52,138 nt of DNA, from contig CAYVME010000004.1 of NCBI GenBank assembly GCA_964452415.1, forward strand, positions 1 to 52,138. Direction: 5' to 3'. Position numbers and translations under genes: made by a program. Positions within the stretch are counted from its first letter, which is position 1. Every line of letters starts with the position of its first letter. This document shows positions 1-6,964 of the stretch, one piece after another. The notes beneath the pieces are model-generated. The model worked only from the letters and a program-made list of their open reading frames with translations. It ran no database searches and had not been told where the DNA came from. The stretch comes from UBA12068 sp964452415. GTDB lineage: Bacteria > Patescibacteriota > Minisyncoccia > Moranbacterales > GWC2-37-73.

Positions 1-37
1 TTACAAAACAGTAGCTCTACCATTGAGCTAGGGTGGC
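1..37 (-). tRNA. tRNA-Thr (UGU), 5' part only, cut by window edge
   Basis: Read on the minus strand from 37, the sequence gives a 7-nt acceptor arm, T8-A9, a D-arm (GCTC, loop, GAGC), and an anticodon stem whose loop reads TTTGTAA. The anticodon is TGT, which decodes threonine ACA. The variable loop, T-arm and 3' acceptor strand lie outside the window. It lies 28 bp downstream of the TPR gene and may share its transcript. Confidence 0.85.
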
Positions 38-65
38 AAAACAACATTCTTATATTCTATACTAT

Positions 66-719
66 CTATTTCATTCTTTCAAGTCTTCTGATTCTCAGAC
101 GAGCTTTGTGATGAGTTGGGCTAAGTCTGAGCACTTGCTTGAAACATTCCAAGGCATCTCTTGAATTTTCACTTTCCATATAATAATCCCCAAGTCTCTC
201 ATAAGCTTCAATATCCCTTGGATTTATCGCAATCCTTCGGATAAGAGCTTCCTCCAGCTTGTTCTTTTCCATCACAGCCTTTTTCTGTGGCATGGTTGCT
301 CCAGCACTAACCATTGGACGAGGTCCTTTATCTTGCAACAAAAGATTGTCTTTGCTCCCTACAACATTAGAATTATCCTGTTCCATGCCATTTCCATTTT
401 GAACATCTTTCTCCAATGCCTCTTTTGCAATCCGCTCACTTCTCTGTCTCTTTTCTCGAATTCGCTGAAACCAAACATTGCTAACATTATGAAATTTGAG
501 CGACCACAATTTTGATCGATGCATCATTCTTTCCATGAATTTCAACAAAAACTCTCCCGCCATTGAGAATATTTTCACTTTCTGTTTGTTGCCATTTCCA
601 TCTTCTTCATCCGAAAGAATTTCATGCGCTGGCATTTTTTCAACTTTACGAAAAAGAAACATTATCAGTATTGAAACACTGATAATAATAATTATTGGTG
701 GTAAGATATAATTCAACAT
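66..719 (-). CDS. Membrane-anchored tetratricopeptide-repeat protein
   Basis: 217 aa. Residues 4-24 form one hydrophobic membrane segment, followed by a Lys/Arg-rich region and a Gln/Asn-rich linker. The last ~60 residues hold at least one clear TPR unit (A-Y-x-x-L-G-D-Y-Y, then D-A-L-x-x-F-x-x-V-L-x-L-x-P) with a partial unit before it. TPRs mediate protein contacts, so this is probably a scaffold exposed on one face of the membrane; partner unknown. It is the last protein gene of the rpsB-tsf-ricT run, 18 bp after ricT. The TPR call is firm, the function is not. Confidence 0.75.
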   Translation of the reverse strand: MLNYILPPIIIIISVSILIMFLFRKVEKMPAHEILSDEEDGNGNKQKVKIFSMAGEFLLKFMERMMHRSKLWSLKFHNVSNVWFQRIREKRQRSERIAKEALEKDVQNGNGMEQDNSNVVGSKDNLLLQDKGPRPMVSAGATMPQKKAVMEKNKLEEALIRRIAINPRDIEAYERLGDYYMESENSRDALECFKQVLRLSPTHHKARLRIRRLERMK

Positions 720-737
720 GCAAAAAGTTTGAAAAAA

Positions 738-1514
738 TTAAAGTAGCGCTTCTTTCTTCACAACCACAATTCCACCTTCAGCCATTCTTATCTTAACATC
801 TCCAGTCAATACATTCAATTCGATAACCTCACCTTTTCCATCCTTGGTTCTCACTGAGCAGTGAACTTCTGGCATACCCACCAACATTTGTTGATATTGA
901 CCAGCTTCATATGAAAGACAACACATAAGTCTTCCGCAAACCCCAGAAATTCGATCACTTCCGCGATGCGCAACTTGCTGAACGCGTGCCATGTCAATTG
1001 AAATGCTGGGCAAAGATCCGGGAAACCTCAGACAGCAAAGATCTCTTCCGCAAACTCCGCATCCGCCAAGTTTCCTGGCCTCATCCCGAGAACCAACCTG
1101 GTGCATACGAACAGAGCGATGAAAAATTCTTGAAAGATTCTTCACTAACTCTCGAAAATCAACTCTTTCATCGGCCGTGAAAAGAATGACGGCATTGCTT
1201 CCATCAAGACTAATGTGCACATCCACAAGTTTCATGTTAAGTGCAAGTCTTTTGATTTCAATTTTGCTTGTCTTCAGGATCTCAGCCTTTTTCTCGTCAT
1301 TCTTGGCCAGCGCATCCAAATCTCTCTGGGTTGCTCTTCGAACAATGACAGTGACTTTCTCTTTACTTGCAATACCCCCACCATCTTCAATATATGCAAT
1401 TTCACTGGCAGAGTCTTCCTTGACCACAATCGCCTCCCCAACTTTGAATTCAAGCTCGCTTTTGCAAAGCCGAGCTGGCTCCCAACTATACACACGAACT
1501 GAATATTTATACAT
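738..1514 (-). CDS. ricT: PSP1-domain protein, RicT/YaaT-like
   Basis: 258 aa. The PSP1 C-terminal signature is clear: Cys152, Cys155, Cys160 and Cys161 in a CGVCGRDLCC block, then Cys193, Cys198 and Cys199 in GVCGRLMCC. In Bacillus, RicT forms an Fe-S-carrying complex with RicA and RicF that works with RNase Y in mRNA maturation; those cysteines are cluster ligands. No ricA or ricF is seen here, so the protein may act alone or in a reduced complex. It lies 44 bp downstream of tsf on the same strand, so it is probably co-expressed with translation genes. The family call is firm; the RNase Y link is by homology only. Confidence 0.88.
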   Translation of the reverse strand: MYKYSVRVYSWEPARLCKSELEFKVGEAIVVKEDSASEIAYIEDGGGIASKEKVTVIVRRATQRDLDALAKNDEKKAEILKTSKIEIKRLALNMKLVDVHISLDGSNAVILFTADERVDFRELVKNLSRIFHRSVRMHQVGSRDEARKLGGCGVCGRDLCCLRFPGSLPSISIDMARVQQVAHRGSDRISGVCGRLMCCLSYEAGQYQQMLVGMPEVHCSVRTKDGKGEVIELNVLTGDVKIRMAEGGIVVVKKEALL

Positions 1515-1558
1515 ATACTTTATCCTAAATTTAATCGGATCAAATCAGCAATCAGGGT

Positions 1559-2134
1559 CTACAGTTCAATGCGAGAAATTTCACCAACTTCAATTTTCTC
1601 ACCCATCTTTCCAATGGCTGACACAATCAATTCATTGATTGTGATTTCAGGATTTTTCACAAAAGCTTGCGTGAGAAGCGCTGATTCCTCTCTGAATTTT
1701 TTCTCTTTTCCAACCATGATTTTTTCAATCATTTCAGCTGGTTTTTTCTCGGTTTCCAAAAGAGCTCGCCAAATTTCCTTCTCTTTTTCAACAAGTTCAA
1801 CTGGCACATCTTCCGGTTTGATAAACTTTGGACTCATAGCAGTAATGTGCATTGCGATATCTTTAGCAAGGGCCACAAATTCTTCGTTGCGAGCCACGAA
1901 ATCAGTTTCGCAAAGCAATTTCACCAAAGCGCCAACTTTGTTCGAGTGAACATAGGAAACAACCACACCCTCCTTGGTCACACGATCAGCTTTCTTGGCA
2001 GCCTTGCTATCTCCTTGTTTTCTGAGGATTTCAATTGCCTTTTCCTCGTCTCCACCAGCCTCATCAACAGCTTTTTTGATCGCAACCATTCCAGCACCAG
2101 TTCTTTCTCTGATTTTTTTTACTAATTCAAACAT
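1559..2134 (-). CDS. tsf: Elongation factor Ts (short form)
   Basis: 191 aa. EF-Ts catalyses GDP/GTP exchange on EF-Tu. The N-terminal UBA-like module (residues 1-45, with GAGMVAIKKAV) is followed by the core motif TDFVARNEEF at 77-86, which contacts EF-Tu. At 191 aa it is much shorter than the ~280 aa enterobacterial protein and close to the compact Thermus-type form with a single core repeat. It follows rpsB by 61 bp, the usual bacterial order. The spacer carries a 7-nt-period AT repeat, and no strong Shine-Dalgarno is visible. Confidence 0.96.
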   Translation of the reverse strand: MFELVKKIRERTGAGMVAIKKAVDEAGGDEEKAIEILRKQGDSKAAKKADRVTKEGVVVSYVHSNKVGALVKLLCETDFVARNEEFVALAKDIAMHITAMSPKFIKPEDVPVELVEKEKEIWRALLETEKKPAEMIEKIMVGKEKKFREESALLTQAFVKNPEITINELIVSAIGKMGEKIEVGEISRIEL

Positions 2135-2150
2135 GCAGGTTCAATAATTT

Positions 2151-2185
2151 TAAACTTAAAATTATAAATTTAAAATTATAAATTT
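2151..2185. repeat. 7-nt-period AT repeat in rpsB-tsf spacer
   Basis: Consecutive heptamers read TAAACTT, AAAATTA, TAAATTT, AAAATTA, TAAATTT with no gap. It fills most of the spacer between rpsB and tsf. This is one of several loci in the window with strict heptamer phasing. Confidence 0.8.
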
Positions 2186-2195
2186 ATTTTTTATA

Positions 2196-2957
2196 TTAAG
2201 CTTCTTGAATTGCTTTATAGGTGTAAGCAAGAATCAAACGAAGTGAAGAAATTGCATCGTCATTTGCTGGAATTGGAAAGTCCACGATTGATGGATCAAC
2301 ATTAGTATCAGCAATTGCAATCACAGGAATCCCCATCTTCTTAGCCTCAGTTATTGCCAAGCTGTCTTCTTTGATGCTTGCAGCAAAAATTGCTCCTGGA
2401 AGATCAGTCATGTTTTTGATTCCACCCATTCTTTTTTCCATTTTTTCAAGCTCTTCAATCTTCTTCATTTGCTCAAATTTTGTATATTTCTTGAATTCTC
2501 CTCGAGCAAGCATTCCCTCACTGTCAGTCAAATATCGAGTTCGTCCGCGGATAACCTTGAAGTTTGTAAATGTTCCACCAAGCCATCTTTCGCAAACATA
2601 TGGCATATTCAAAGCAATGGCAATGTCTTTCACAAGGTCCTTAGCTTGAATCTTTGTTCCAACAAAAAGAATGTTTTTTCCGCTTTTTTTGATGCTTTTG
2701 ATGAATTCAAGAGCTTCACGAATCTTTTCGTCAGTCTTTTGAAGATCAAGGATGTTAATTCCTTTTCTGGTGGTGAAAATGTATTCGTCCATTTTTGGGT
2801 TTCTGCGAGCTTTTTGGTGACCAAAATGCACACCAGCCTTCATCATTTCTTCAAGACTTTGCTGGATTTTAGACGCATCAAGAGAAACGAAATAGTTTTC
2901 TCGTCCTTCTTTTACCTCTTTTTCAGGCTCAATTGCCTGCTTTTCTTCATTTTGCAT
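2196..2957 (-). CDS. rpsB: Small ribosomal subunit protein uS2
   Basis: 253 aa. The uS2 signature AGVHFGHQKARRNPKM starts at residue 41, with GINILDLQKT after it and a C-terminal IPVIAIADTNVDP block. An extra ~35 residues rich in Glu and Lys precede the usual start of the family and have no evident domain; the ATG at 2957 is the only reasonable upstream start in frame with them. It is first in the rpsB-tsf-ricT-TPR transcription unit, driven by a consensus promoter at 3140-3168, with a ~175-nt leader containing hairpins that could serve autoregulation. Confidence 0.97.
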   Translation of the reverse strand: MQNEEKQAIEPEKEVKEGRENYFVSLDASKIQQSLEEMMKAGVHFGHQKARRNPKMDEYIFTTRKGINILDLQKTDEKIREALEFIKSIKKSGKNILFVGTKIQAKDLVKDIAIALNMPYVCERWLGGTFTNFKVIRGRTRYLTDSEGMLARGEFKKYTKFEQMKKIEELEKMEKRMGGIKNMTDLPGAIFAASIKEDSLAITEAKKMGIPVIAIADTNVDPSIVDFPIPANDDAISSLRLILAYTYKAIQEA

Positions 2958-3135
2958 AATTTTTGCCCATCAAATCTCTCCCAAAAGGAGCATACCTGAC
3001 TCGAGCTTTCCTTTATATCAAATCGCCCAAAAGCGACCCGATCACCTACTTTTCCCCTATTTTAGCTAGAAATCCCAATCTTTTGGGACAGGACTAGCTG
3101 GAAAAAGTATGTTTTTTCTTAATTAACAATACAAG
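2958..3135 (-). promoter_or_regulatory. Structured 5' leader of rpsB mRNA
   Basis: The expected transcript has ~175 nt before rpsB. Near its 5' end AGCTAG and CTAGCT enclose a TCCCAA/TTGGGA hairpin (plus-strand ~3064-3102). A CTCC(TTTT)GGGAG hairpin lies close to the start codon. rpsB leaders in other bacteria bind S2 for autoregulation; whether this one does is inference. Confidence 0.45.
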
Positions 3136-3139
3136 AGAC

Positions 3140-3168
3140 AGTATACCGCAGGCCTTACCCCTTGTCAA
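3140..3168 (-). promoter_or_regulatory. Sigma70-type promoter for rpsB operon
   Basis: On the minus strand: -35 TTGACA (3163-3168), a 17-bp spacer and -10 TATACT (3140-3145). Both hexamers are near-perfect and the spacing is ideal. Confidence 0.85.
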
Positions 3169-3245
3169 TTTTCCTTTACCGTGTTAGGCTTTCTGAGTAC
3201 AAATTCCAAGCAAACCATATTAATTGAGTTTTAACGACAAATCAT

Positions 3246-3509
3246 ATGAAAAAGAAAATTCATCCAGAGTATCACAGTGACGCCAAAATAGTTTGTTCTT
3301 GCGGAGCAACTCTTTCAACAGGCTCAACAATCAAAGAAACGAATGTTGAAATCTGCTCAGCATGTCATCCTTTCTATACTGGGAAAAAGAAAGTTTTGGA
3401 TACAACTGGACGCGTTGATCGCTTCAAAAAACTTGCAGAAAAAGCTGCAGCCAAAAAAGCTGTTGCAAAACCAAAAGCAGTCAAGGAAAAGAAACAAGCA
3501 AAAAAGTAA
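3246..3509 (+). CDS. rpmE: Large ribosomal subunit protein bL31, zinc-binding type
   Basis: 87 aa. The N-terminal bL31 domain has four candidate zinc ligands, Cys17, Cys19, Cys37 and Cys40, with the typical HPFYTGKK block and a GRVDRF segment. The last ~25 residues are an Ala/Lys-rich tail longer than in most bL31 and resembling the H1-like protein at 5952. No Shine-Dalgarno is visible before the ATG. It stands alone, followed by an intrinsic terminator at 3531-3558. Confidence 0.96.
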   Translation: MKKKIHPEYHSDAKIVCSCGATLSTGSTIKETNVEICSACHPFYTGKKKVLDTTGRVDRFKKLAEKAAAKKAVAKPKAVKEKKQAKK

Positions 3510-3530
3510 CCCTGGAAAAATATTCTTCAA

Positions 3531-3558
3531 AAAGAAGCTCACGGTGAGCTTCTTTTTT
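3531..3558 (+). terminator. Intrinsic terminator after rpmE
   Basis: AAAGAAGCTC and GAGCTTCTTT form a 10-bp stem with an ACGGT loop, followed by a T-run. It separates rpmE from the prfA promoter just downstream. Confidence 0.85.
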
Positions 3559-3561
3559 ATC

Positions 3562-3590
3562 TTTACAATGAGGAAGAAATCCCATATAAT
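3562..3590 (+). promoter_or_regulatory. Sigma70-type promoter for prfA-prmC
   Basis: -35 TTTACA (3562-3567), 17-bp spacer, -10 TATAAT (3585-3590). Transcription should start near 3597, immediately before the structured leader. Confidence 0.85.
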
Positions 3591-3601
3591 CCAATAGCTA
3601 T

Positions 3602-3727
3602 GCCCGGTAGTGAAAATTCAAAAATATCACTATCGAAGACATGCTTTGCAATGGCAACCACCTAGATATAGATAAGCGTAAGATATAAATAAGGGCAAAG
3701 CCCATTTGAATTAATACTACCGGGTAT
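3602..3727 (+). promoter_or_regulatory. Folded 5' leader that pairs across the prfA start codon
   Basis: ATGCCCGGTAGT at 3602-3613 is complementary to ACTACCGGGTAT at 3716-3727 (12 bp with one G-U), and the latter contains the first two bases of the prfA ATG at 3726. The helix continues inward with AATTCAAA (3616-3623) against TTTGAATT (3707-3714). A small GGGC-AAA-GCCC hairpin (~3694-3704) sits inside. Folding would hide the start site. I do not recognise a known riboswitch class; translational control of RF1 is inference. Confidence 0.6.
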
Positions 3728-4805
3728 GAATACTCAATTAGAAGCCATTAAAAAAGAATACCAGGATATCACAGCCGAACTTAGCAGTCCGGAGATTCTT
3801 ACTGATCCAAAAAAAATGGCCACTCTTGGCAAACGTCAATCTGAGCTTGCAGAGATGGTTGGAAAAATTGAGGAACTTGAAAAAATCCACTCAGGAATGA
3901 AAGGCAATGCTGAAATCATCAATACCGATGAAGATCCCGAAATGAAACAGATGGCCATGGATGAAAATATTGAGCTCTCAGCTCGCTTGTCGCAGCTTGA
4001 AAAAGAAATTGAGGTTTTGCTTTTGCCCAAGGATCCCAATGACGACAAAAATATCATCGTGGAAATTCGAGGTGGGGCCGGAGGAGATGAAAGCGCACTT
4101 TTTGCAGCTTCTCTTTTTCGCATGTATTCGAAATTCGCTGAAAACAACGGCTGGAAAATTGAAGTGATGAATTCAAACCGCACTGAACTTGGCGGATTCA
4201 AAGAAGTTGTTTTTGAAATCAATGGAAGTGCTTCAAATCCTGTCTATCAAAAAATGAAATTTGAATCTGGAGTGCACCGAGTGCAAAGAATTCCTGAAAC
4301 TGAAAAACAAGGAAGGATTCACACTTCAACTGCAACAGTGGCAGTTTTGGCTGAAGCTGAAGAGGTCGACTTGGTCATTAGTGACAACGATCTTCGGATT
4401 GACACGTTCTGTTCATCTGGACCAGGAGGTCAATCAGTAAACACCACCAAGAGCGCCGTGCGCATCACCCACATTCCAACTGGAGTTGTGGTTTCCTGTC
4501 AGGATGAAAAATCTCAACTAAAAAACAAGGACAAAGCCATGAAAGTTTTGCGATCACGACTTCTTCAGGCTGAAGAAGAAAGAAAAGCCAAGGAACTTGG
4601 AGATGCTCGCAAAAGCCAAGTCGGAACTGGAGATAGAAGTGAAAAAATCAGAACATATAACTATCCACAGGATAGAATCACAGATCACCGCATCAAACAA
4701 TCATGGAGCAACATCGAAGGCATCTTGAATGGTGCGCTTGATCCAATATTGGAAGCGCTTCGAGAAGAAGATATCAAACTCAAGATGTCATCTGGCTCAA
4801 ACTAA
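3726..4805 (+). CDS. prfA: Peptide chain release factor 1
   Basis: 359 aa, the usual RF1 length. It decodes UAA and UAG stops. The codon-recognition tripeptide P-E-T (residues 190-192) fits the RF1 PxT pattern rather than the RF2 SPF pattern, and the catalytic GGQ is at 234-236 within SSGPGGQSVNTTKSAVR. The N-terminal ~100 residues are helical and Glu/Lys-rich as in the family. prmC, which methylates the GGQ glutamine, follows 6 bp after the stop, so the two are co-transcribed. The start codon lies inside a predicted long-range RNA helix. Confidence 0.98.
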   Translation: MNTQLEAIKKEYQDITAELSSPEILTDPKKMATLGKRQSELAEMVGKIEELEKIHSGMKGNAEIINTDEDPEMKQMAMDENIELSARLSQLEKEIEVLLLPKDPNDDKNIIVEIRGGAGGDESALFAASLFRMYSKFAENNGWKIEVMNSNRTELGGFKEVVFEINGSASNPVYQKMKFESGVHRVQRIPETEKQGRIHTSTATVAVLAEAEEVDLVISDNDLRIDTFCSSGPGGQSVNTTKSAVRITHIPTGVVVSCQDEKSQLKNKDKAMKVLRSRLLQAEEERKAKELGDARKSQVGTGDRSEKIRTYNYPQDRITDHRIKQSWSNIEGILNGALDPILEALREEDIKLKMSSGSN

Positions 4806-4811
4806 AGCATC

Positions 4812-5705
4812 ATGACCATCCAAGAAATTACAAAAAAATATACTGGCAAGATTGATTACTTTGATCTTGAGCTCATAATTGCACACTCTCTTGGCAAAAC
4901 AAGAGAGTTTGTTTTAACTTATCCAAATCAAACCATAACCAAGATTCAAGAGACAAAAATCAAAAAAAATGTTGCGCGCAGAGCCAAGAGTGAGCCTATT
5001 GCTCACATTTTTGGACACAAAGAATTTTATGGCTTGGATTTTATTGTAAGCAAACACACCCTCGTGCCACGACCTGAAACAGAATTGATGGTTGAGCTTG
5101 CACTCAGTGAGTCAAAAGTCGAAAGTCAAAAGTCGAAAGTTGCTATTACCGTTATCGATGTCGGTACTGGTAGTGGCTGCATCATTGTTTCGATTGCAAA
5201 TGAACTGGAAAAAACTGAAGACTGTAAGCTGCAAGTTGCAAACTATTATGCAACAGACATCAGCAAAGATGCGCTGAAAATTGCCAAAAAAAATGCAAAG
5301 TTAAATAGTGTTGATAAAAAAATAAAATTCCTACACGGAAGTCTTCTTGAGCCAATGTTCAGCAAAATTAAAAAGCTAAAGTCTGAGAAGCTAATTATCC
5401 TAGCTAACCTCCCCTATCTCTCAAAAGAAATTTATTCTTCAGCTCCAATTGATGTCAAAAAATTTGAACCGAGATCAGCGCTATACTCTCCAGAGGCAGG
5501 ACTCAAGCACTACAGGGAATTATTAGAGCAGATAAAAAAAATACAAATCATCAGCAAACAGTTACTAGTCGTTACATTTCTTGAGTTCAGTCCAGAACAA
5601 AAAACTTCATTGGGAAAACTTATCAAGGATGTTTTACCGAAAGCAAAAGCAACATTCACAAAAGATCTCTCAGGAAAATGGAGAATTTGCAAAATATTTT
5701 TTTAA
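4812..5705 (+). CDS. prmC: Release factor glutamine methyltransferase PrmC
   Basis: 297 aa. It transfers a methyl group from S-adenosylmethionine to the GGQ glutamine of release factors. An N-terminal helical domain (1-95) is followed by a Rossmann methyltransferase with DVGTGSG at 116-122. The catalytic tetrapeptide, normally NPPY, reads N-L-P-Y at 199-202, which is unusual. Two 7-nt-period repeats lie inside the coding sequence in frame (5110-5140, just before the SAM motif, and 5220-5247), giving Ser/Lys-rich and KLQVA-type stretches. It is directly downstream of its substrate gene prfA. Confidence 0.93.
   Translation: MTIQEITKKYTGKIDYFDLELIIAHSLGKTREFVLTYPNQTITKIQETKIKKNVARRAKSEPIAHIFGHKEFYGLDFIVSKHTLVPRPETELMVELALSESKVESQKSKVAITVIDVGTGSGCIIVSIANELEKTEDCKLQVANYYATDISKDALKIAKKNAKLNSVDKKIKFLHGSLLEPMFSKIKKLKSEKLIILANLPYLSKEIYSSAPIDVKKFEPRSALYSPEAGLKHYRELLEQIKKIQIISKQLLVVTFLEFSPEQKTSLGKLIKDVLPKAKATFTKDLSGKWRICKIFF
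5110..5140 (+). repeat. In-frame heptamer repeat inside prmC (AGTCAAA/AGTCGAA)
   Basis: Four exact 7-nt units, AGTCAAA-AGTCGAA twice, plus AGT. It encodes a Ser/Lys/Glu stretch between the N-terminal domain and the SAM-binding motif. The same heptamer family recurs upstream of mreB at 35233-35260. Confidence 0.85.
5220..5247 (+). repeat. Second in-frame heptamer repeat in prmC
   Basis: Units GACTGTA, AGCTGCA, AGTTGCA, AACTATT share 7-nt phasing. The same G[CT]TG-type heptamer family is seen at 17507 and 32435. Confidence 0.6.
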
Positions 5706-5723
5706 TATTTAAAAATATTAGAG

Positions 5724-5837
5724 CTTGCCTTGACTGTTTTCTTTCGAGACTATAGTGAGCGACAGCGAGCTCTTAGTGAGCAATTATAACTCCCAATTGC
5801 GAAGCGTGCCGAGAAAGGAAACAGGCAAGGCAAAAAA
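5724..5837 (+). repeat. Nested inverted-repeat element, family 1, copy A
   Basis: Outer arms: TTGCCTTG plus TGTTTTCTTTCG on the left, matched by a GAAAGGAAACA plus CAAGGCAA right arm. The left internal segment has GAGCGACAGCGAG, the right has GAAGCGTGCC. The inner stem is GCAATT/AATTGC (5780-5800). It lies between convergent prmC and the H1-like gene, before a separate bidirectional terminator. Confidence 0.85.
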
Positions 5838-5855
5838 CAATTCTTAGTGTCTGGC

Positions 5856-5890
5856 AAACTAAAAACCACCAAATTGGTGGTTTTTAGTTT
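5856..5890. terminator. Bidirectional intrinsic terminator
   Basis: A perfect palindrome: AAACTAAAAACCACC on the left, GGTGGTTTTTAGTTT on the right. It has T-runs on both strands and lies between convergent prmC and the H1-like gene. Confidence 0.88.
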
Positions 5891-5951
5891 GTTGATATAT
5901 CTTAACTTACGATGAAGATAAATTATAAAAACATGTATTCAAAGAGGATAG

Positions 5952-6137
5952 TTATTTTTTCTTCTTTGCTACTTTTTTAGCTTTTTTAACAACTTTTTTA
6001 GTAGTTGCTTTTTTAACTGCTTTTTTCACAGTCTTTGTTGCTTTCTTTACTGCTTTTTTTGCAACTTTTTTAACTGCTTTTTTAGCAACTTTTTTAACTG
6101 TCTTTTTTACAGCTTTCTTTGCTTTTTTAACTGCCAT
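5952..6137 (-). CDS. Histone-H1-like Lys/Ala-rich nucleoid protein
   Basis: 61 aa, almost entirely Lys, Ala, Val and Thr in repeating K-K-A-V-K-K / K-K-V-A-K-K units, so strongly basic and low-complexity. This resembles the C-terminal tail of histone H1 and bacterial AlgP/HU-tail proteins; binding to DNA or RNA is the likely role, but no folded domain is present. It has one of the best ribosome-binding sites in the window (AAAGGAGGTG, 6-8 nt before the ATG), a promoter at 6336-6363 and a long ~200-nt leader, suggesting high expression. Its codons are lysine AAA/AAG runs, so the boundaries are safe only because of the Shine-Dalgarno. Confidence 0.8.
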   Translation of the reverse strand: MAVKKAKKAVKKTVKKVAKKAVKKVAKKAVKKATKTVKKAVKKATTKKVVKKAKKVAKKKK

Positions 6138-6335
6138 GGTAAAACACCTCCTTTCAGAAATTTGCTTTTTTCAAATATCAAGCAGAACTTGTTTGTTCCA
6201 CTTTTTTAATTTGAATTTCTTCTTAATCAAAAAAGTGAAACCAACTTCGAAGTGCTAGAAATTTTTATCTGAGCAAATTATTTTTATTTTTTAAATTTTG
6301 TTTTTAAGTTTCGGAAAACTTTTTTCCTTAACTTA

Positions 6336-6363
6336 ATTATAGTACTTATAAAATAAAAAGCAA
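6336..6363 (-). promoter_or_regulatory. Promoter for the H1-like gene
   Basis: Minus strand: -35 TTGCTT (6358-6363), 16-bp spacer, -10 TATAAT (6336-6341). Confidence 0.65.
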
Positions 6364-6390
6364 TGCAAAAAAGTTATCCACAGTACAATA

Positions 6391-6665
6391 AAATTTGAAA
6401 TTTGAAATTTGAAATTTTAAATTAGTATTTAAGTACCATTTTAATTGCATCATATCCTATTGTATATACATAGTCACTAAAAATATATTTCACTAATAAG
6501 TAGTTAATTTTTCTTGATTTAGGGTTAAAATTAATTTTTTAAGTTTTTTAAAAAATACTCCTATAAATTTCACACCAACAACGAACAATTTTTAGCTTAA
6601 CAATTCTATCATCTAACATTTTAAAATTTTAAAATTCATTTCAAATTAATAATTTCAAATTTAAA
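6391..6665. repeat. Inverted pair of AT heptamer arrays
   Basis: Left array (6391-6418): AAATTTG three times then AAATTTT. Right array (6638-6665): ATTTCAA, ATTAATA, ATTTCAA, ATTTAAA, in inverted sense to the left one. Both keep 7-nt phasing and flank ~220 bp of AT-rich DNA. Confidence 0.7.
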
Positions 6666-6784
6666 ATTATTGATAAGTATCCACATAGTCAGTGTTATTA
6701 TTTTTATATTTATACGCTCAATTCATCAAACATCTCTTTTATTTTTGACCCCGTATTACGACAAAAAACACGCTTTTTGTCTAG

Positions 6785-6813
6785 TTGACGCTCAAATTTG
6801 CCTAGGATACAAT
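6785..6813 (+). promoter_or_regulatory. Sigma70-type promoter for the 6965 gene
   Basis: -35 TTGACG (6785-6790), 17-bp spacer, -10 TACAAT (6808-6813). It implies a ~145-nt leader before the ATG at 6965. Confidence 0.75.
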
Positions 6814-6964
6814 AAAAAGACTAAAGGAAGAATTTGCTAGCAACAAGTGACAGGAGTCATTTAAAGCAAGCAATGCTTCAACGAAAGCGCCCTTTGAAAA
6901 TTAACACACTAACCGTTCTGTGCCCCAGGCACATGAACACGCTAGAAAGGAAGGTGAACTAACA

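Larger units (their letters stand above)
6138..6784. other. AT-rich intergenic region with DnaA-box-like sites
   Basis: No coding region is supported. It contains the leader and promoter of the H1-like gene, a perfect TTATCCACA DnaA-box-type nonamer at 6374-6382, a one-mismatch version GTATCCACA at 6677-6685 on the same strand, and AT-rich heptamer arrays between them. This could be an origin or DnaA-binding region, but two boxes alone are weak evidence and dnaA is not nearby. Confidence 0.35.
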
